In this document: positions 60,707-64,000 of the stretch, piece by piece
Layout of the letters: the number at the start of each line of letters is the position of its first letter
Position numbering within the stretch: position 1 is the stretch's first letter
NCBI RefSeq assembly: GCF_035046505.1
Contig: NC_089821.1
Coordinates: 248,001-312,000, forward strand
DNA from: Tiliqua scincoides
Lineage: Eukaryota; Chordata; Lepidosauria; Squamata; Scincidae
Reading direction: 5' to 3'
Length of the DNA stretch: 64,000 nt
Notes under the pieces: generated by a model
The model's input: only the letters and a program-made list of their open reading frames with translations
Database searches by the model: none
What the model was told of the DNA's origin: nothing
Translations under genes and position numbers: made by a program

Positions 60707-61056
60707 CCAGAACCAGGGGACATCCACTAAAATTGAGCATTGGGAGGGTTAGGACAGAGAAAAGAAAATATTTCTTTACTCAGCGTGTGGTTGGTCTGTG
60801 GAACTCCTTGCCACAGGATGTGGTGATGGCATCTGGCCTGGATGCCTTTAAAAGGGGATTGGACAAGTTTCTGGAGGAAAAATCCATTACGGGTTACAAG
60901 CCATGATATCAGAATGCCAGATGCAAGGGAGGGCACCAGGATGAGGTCTCTTGTTATCTGGTGTGCTCCCTGGGGCATTTGGTGGGCCAATGTGAGATAT
61001 AGGAAGCTGGACTAGATGGGCCTATGGTCTGATCCAGTGGGACTGTTCTTATGCCT
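60707..61056 (+). mobile_element. CR1 fragment, right part (3' UTR and terminus)
   Basis: Continuation of the CR1 interrupted at 59,998: 3' coding end, GGCATTTGGTGGGCCAATG and the terminal GGGACTGTTCTTATG. Only one terminal unit is present, so this copy has no array. Confidence 0.8.
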
Positions 61057-62146
61057 TTCCTGCAGTGCTCTTGCCCAGGATGCTTCGCAGCACTGCGGTG
61101 CGCCAACGAGGCAAGCAAGCACTGTGCTGCACGAGGTGCAGCGGCCCAGAGGCTGCCTGCAGCCCTTCGCTCCTGCACCAGGCTGTGTCCGCCACTGCAG
61201 GCCACCCGCCAGAACTGCCACCGTCCTTGGATGCAGGCAAGCACCTTCCCAGCGCACTGCCCTCCGGCTCCCGGCACAGGCCAGCCTGGAGTTTCTGGGA
61301 AGCGCAGTGCACAGTGGCAGAACTGGGGTACTTGAGGCCCCGCTCGAGGCCGCCCAGTCCCGCTCCACGCTGAGGCTGACCCCCCGGTATCAGGGCGTAG
61401 CTAAGGGGTGCAGGGGGGGCAGCAGCATCCAGCTTGGGGGGCAACAAGCTGAGCCTGACACTAGTGGCCCAGATTGTGAGTCACGGTGTGTACGAATAAT
61501 ACCTTCATGGCACATATCACCGGAAAGGGAATTCAACGCAGAGCGCAAGGAAACAGGCCCCAGTGCAGTATGCCTCCTATCAAAAGTTAATGGCCAATAG
61601 CCAGAAAACACAACTGCCTTTTGGAAGAAAAAGTGGGTTTGCTCAACTCAGAACTGCCCGAGGAGGCGACTGTTGTTCAGGTGAACTCCGCCTCTGGGGC
61701 AACGTTTTGAGCTGGACACTGGGCTGCATGGTCATGAGCTACACTGCTGCCTGGCACTAGGCGCAGCAGCGCTCGCCCCCGCATCCCCTGCATCATCCAG
61801 AGAGGCTTCCCGCCTGCTGGAGGCTGAGGCTGCCTCCAGCACTCCCTGCCCGTCGGATGCGTCTTGCTCACGCGCCCTGGGAAGGAGTGAGGGCCCGATC
61901 CCGCCCGCTTTCCCGGTGCCGCTGCAGCTGGCCCAACAGGACGCCCTGCAGCGCAGAGGCTTCAAGGTCTGGGAACACGTGCCCTTCACTTGTGGCCGCA
62001 ACAGTGCTGGAAAGCTGGAGTCTGCTCACAGGCAGCCCCACCACTGAGACTGCTGCCGCCGGCACCAAGCCCTGCAGGGACACAGGCTCTGGCCGGCCTG
62101 GCACGGCCCAGACTAACTGCCTCAGGCCGCTGCTCACATGATCTGG
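61057..62146. other. GC-rich intergenic stretch, no gene recognised
   Basis: Between CR1 copies. Several short open frames exist but none resembles a known protein. A hAT-like start (CAGGGCGTAGCTAAGG) is at about 61,391 without a clear partner end. Confidence 0.4.
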
Positions 62147-62272
62147 TGATCTGGTTATCTGGTGTGCTCCCTGGGGCATTTGGTGGGCCGCTGTGAGATA
62201 CAGGAAGCTGGACTAGATGGGCCTATGGCCTGATCCAGTGGGGCTGTTCTTATGTTCTTATGTTCTTATGAT
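62147..62272 (+). mobile_element. Very short CR1 3' terminus
   Basis: Only the last unit of CR1 (GTTATCTGGTGTGCTCCCTG to TTCTTATGTTCTTATGTTCT). The terminal octamer is repeated three times. Confidence 0.85.
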
Positions 62273-62529
62273 GGAAGCATGTGCTGTGTGCGAGAGGCTC
62301 CTTCGCCGGCGCAGCCTCCAATGTTTCTCAGACTGGGTCGGGAACCACTGGGTGGTCGCCAGCCAAGTTCTGGTGGGTCCCCATTCATCTCAGTATTTTG
62401 TTAATGTGTCAGACCAGGTGCTGCCATGGAGGGGACCCTCGCGCTGAGCAGCTCCTCCGTATGCTGCGAACAGGGACAGTCGGCGGGGCTTCACAGGACT
62501 GCAAAAGCGCTCCTGCTGGATGACGCCCC

Positions 62530-63480
62530 TCCGGTGGGTCCCGACACACTCTCCTTCTGAAGGGGGGTCCTGGCGCTGCGAGGTGAGAAGCAGGCGAGGC
62601 CGCCCGGGCAGGACGTTCCAGCAGCTGAAGCCGCGCCAGCGGGACGCGCTTCCGGACGGCCTCCAGTGCTGCCCGCAGGCCCCCGGCCAGGGAAGCGCAG
62701 GCGCGCGTGCCGCCTCGGCAGGTCCCGCCCCGCGTGCGCTGCGGGGCGGGGCCAGGCGCTCTGACGTGGCGCGCCCGCCCCTTCGGCCGCGTTGGTCGCG
62801 TGGGCGGGCAGAGCGCGGGCCCGAAGGGAGGCGGCGGGGACTGACCGAGCGAGCGAGCGAGCGAGCGACCGAGGGGGAGCCCCGCCCGCAGAGCCAGGTG
62901 CGTGGGGGGGGCGCCGCCGCCCGGCTCGCCGAGGCTGCTCCTCCGCGGAGAGCGCGCTGCGCGGAACTCACCTGCGGGCGCTGCGCGCAGCCCTCGGAGG
63001 GGGCGGGGCGGGGCCAGCTGCGCGCCCGGCCCGCAAAGCCCGCAAGGCGCGCGGACCCGCAGGCGAGCCGGAGGACCGCGGACGGGGCGGGCCGGGGCGC
63101 AGCCGGAGACGGCGCCCGTGCGCGGCTGGCCTGCGGGGAGAGCGCGGCGCCTCCCGGCCGCGGCCACGTCGGCGGGCAAAGGGCGCTGCTGGGCCCGGCG
63201 AGGCGGCGGCGCTGACGGGGAGGCTGCGCTCCGCGCTCCCGCCCGGCCCGGCCCGCTGCAGGCGGCCGCCCTCGCGCTCCCCTGGCCGCATCCCCGCTGG
63301 GCCTCGCCAGCCCTTCCCGGCCGGGCAGAGGCGGCCTCGTCCCGGCGGCGGCGGCGACTCTGCGGAGCTCCCGGGCGGCCGGCGGGCGGGCTCCTGCCAG
63401 TGCGGCTCTCCGCGGGGCTCGCCCGACTGCACTTCGGGGCAGCAGCAGGAGGGAGCTTCCAGCGGCTTGTCCTGCGTCCC
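62530..63480. promoter_or_regulatory. Orphan CpG island
   Basis: A CpG-dense block of about 950 bp has GC boxes, a (GAGC)n run near 62,845 and a consensus donor (GAGCCAG|GTGCGT) at 62,897/62,898 on the plus strand, compatible with a non-coding first exon. I recognise no protein in any frame. NHLRC3, which neighbours PROSER1 in human (from memory), was looked for and not found. Confidence 0.55.
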
Positions 63481-63484
63481 GCAT

Positions 63485-64000
63485 ACGTCTGTCAAAGTCA
63501 GCTCAGAACCCTTTAGCCTCTATGTGAAGTTCTTTTCCCCGGTGTGCATGACTTAGCACTTACTTACGTTGAAACGCACCTGTCATTTTGCTGATTCTCC
63601 CAGTTCAGAGAGTTCAGTTCTGGAGCTCCTCACAATCACTTTTGGTCTTCACCACTTGGAAAAGTTTGGTGTCATCTGCAGACTTGGCCACCTCGCTGCT
63701 TAACCCTGTCTCCAGGACATTTATGAACAGTTTGAAAAGCATCAGTCCCAGGACAGATCCTTGGGGCACGCCACTTTCCGCCTCTCTCCACTGTGAAAAT
63801 TGCCCATTGACACCCACTCTCTGCTTCCTGAACCTCAGCCAGTTCCTAATCCAGGAGAGGACCTGCCCTCTAATTCCCTGCCTGGAGTTTTCTCAGTAGC
63901 CTTTGGTGAGGAACCGTGTCAAACGCCTTCTGAAAGTCCAGATATATAATGTCCACGGGTTGTCCCGCATCCACATGTTGACCTAACCCTGTTGACCTTT
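63485..64000 (-). mobile_element. CR1 fragment running off the window end
   Basis: Minus strand: GVNGQFSQWREAESGVPQGS, LFKLFINVLETGLSSEVAK, DDTKLFQVVKTKSDCEELQ and, at the edge, QKAFDTVP-type sequence. It starts directly at the edge of the orphan CpG island. Confidence 0.85.

Noticed and set aside
62390-63556. 364-aa minus and 254-aa plus frames in the orphan CpG island
   Set aside because: Low-complexity Arg/Pro/Ala composition, no conserved motif, and mutual antisense overlap.
57000-64000. NHLRC3, expected head-to-head with PROSER1
   Set aside because: No NHL-repeat or signal-peptide exon recognised in this interval; it could lie beyond the window.

Overview
This is vertebrate nuclear DNA, most likely from a squamate reptile. 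The genes have many small exons with GT-AG introns and CpG-island promoters. The repeats are dominated by CR1 LINEs, with L2-like LINE pieces, many short hAT and pogo/Tigger-like DNA transposons and a tRNA-type SINE. This mix is typical of lizards and snakes rather than birds or mammals. The species call is inference. No retroviral or other LTR element was recognised.

Four protein-coding genes can be assembled exon by exon, with every splice phase agreeing. (1) PNN (pinin), minus strand, coding 1961-8541, 9 coding exons, 686 aa. (2) TRAPPC6B, plus strand, 8868-12621, 6 exons, 156 aa, head-to-head with PNN across a 326-bp CCAAT- and GC-box-rich CpG island. (3) GEMIN2, minus strand, 15423-25755, 10 exons, 267 aa, tail-to-tail with TRAPPC6B. 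(4) PROSER1, minus strand, coding 30029-55191, 13 coding exons, 928 aa, with non-coding 5' exons reaching a CpG island near 57 kb. A fourth CpG island (about 62.5-63.5 kb) has no gene I can identify.

PNN-TRAPPC6B-GEMIN2 is the order seen on human 14q21. From memory, PROSER1 belongs to a different ancestral block (human 13q13). The GEMIN2-PROSER1 gap (25.8-30.0 kb) may therefore be an evolutionary breakpoint. That gap is filled by a CR1 LINE whose 3' end is a tandem array.

The most unusual structure is a set of CR1 copies whose 3' terminus is tandemly repeated as a 140-141-bp unit. There are 7 unit starts at 26.5-27.4 kb, 3 at 50.7-51.1 kb and 6 at 57.5-58.3 kb. In the two longer arrays the unit variants recur every third unit, giving a higher-order repeat of about 420 bp. 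Each junction between units carries a perfect CTGGGAATTGTAGTT, which matches the THAP11(RONIN)/ZNF143 promoter motif. Both longer arrays lie near CpG-island promoters. Other notable structures are a 75-bp minisatellite abutting a CR1, an AT-rich palindrome of about 88 bp, and many hAT elements with readable 8-bp target duplications.
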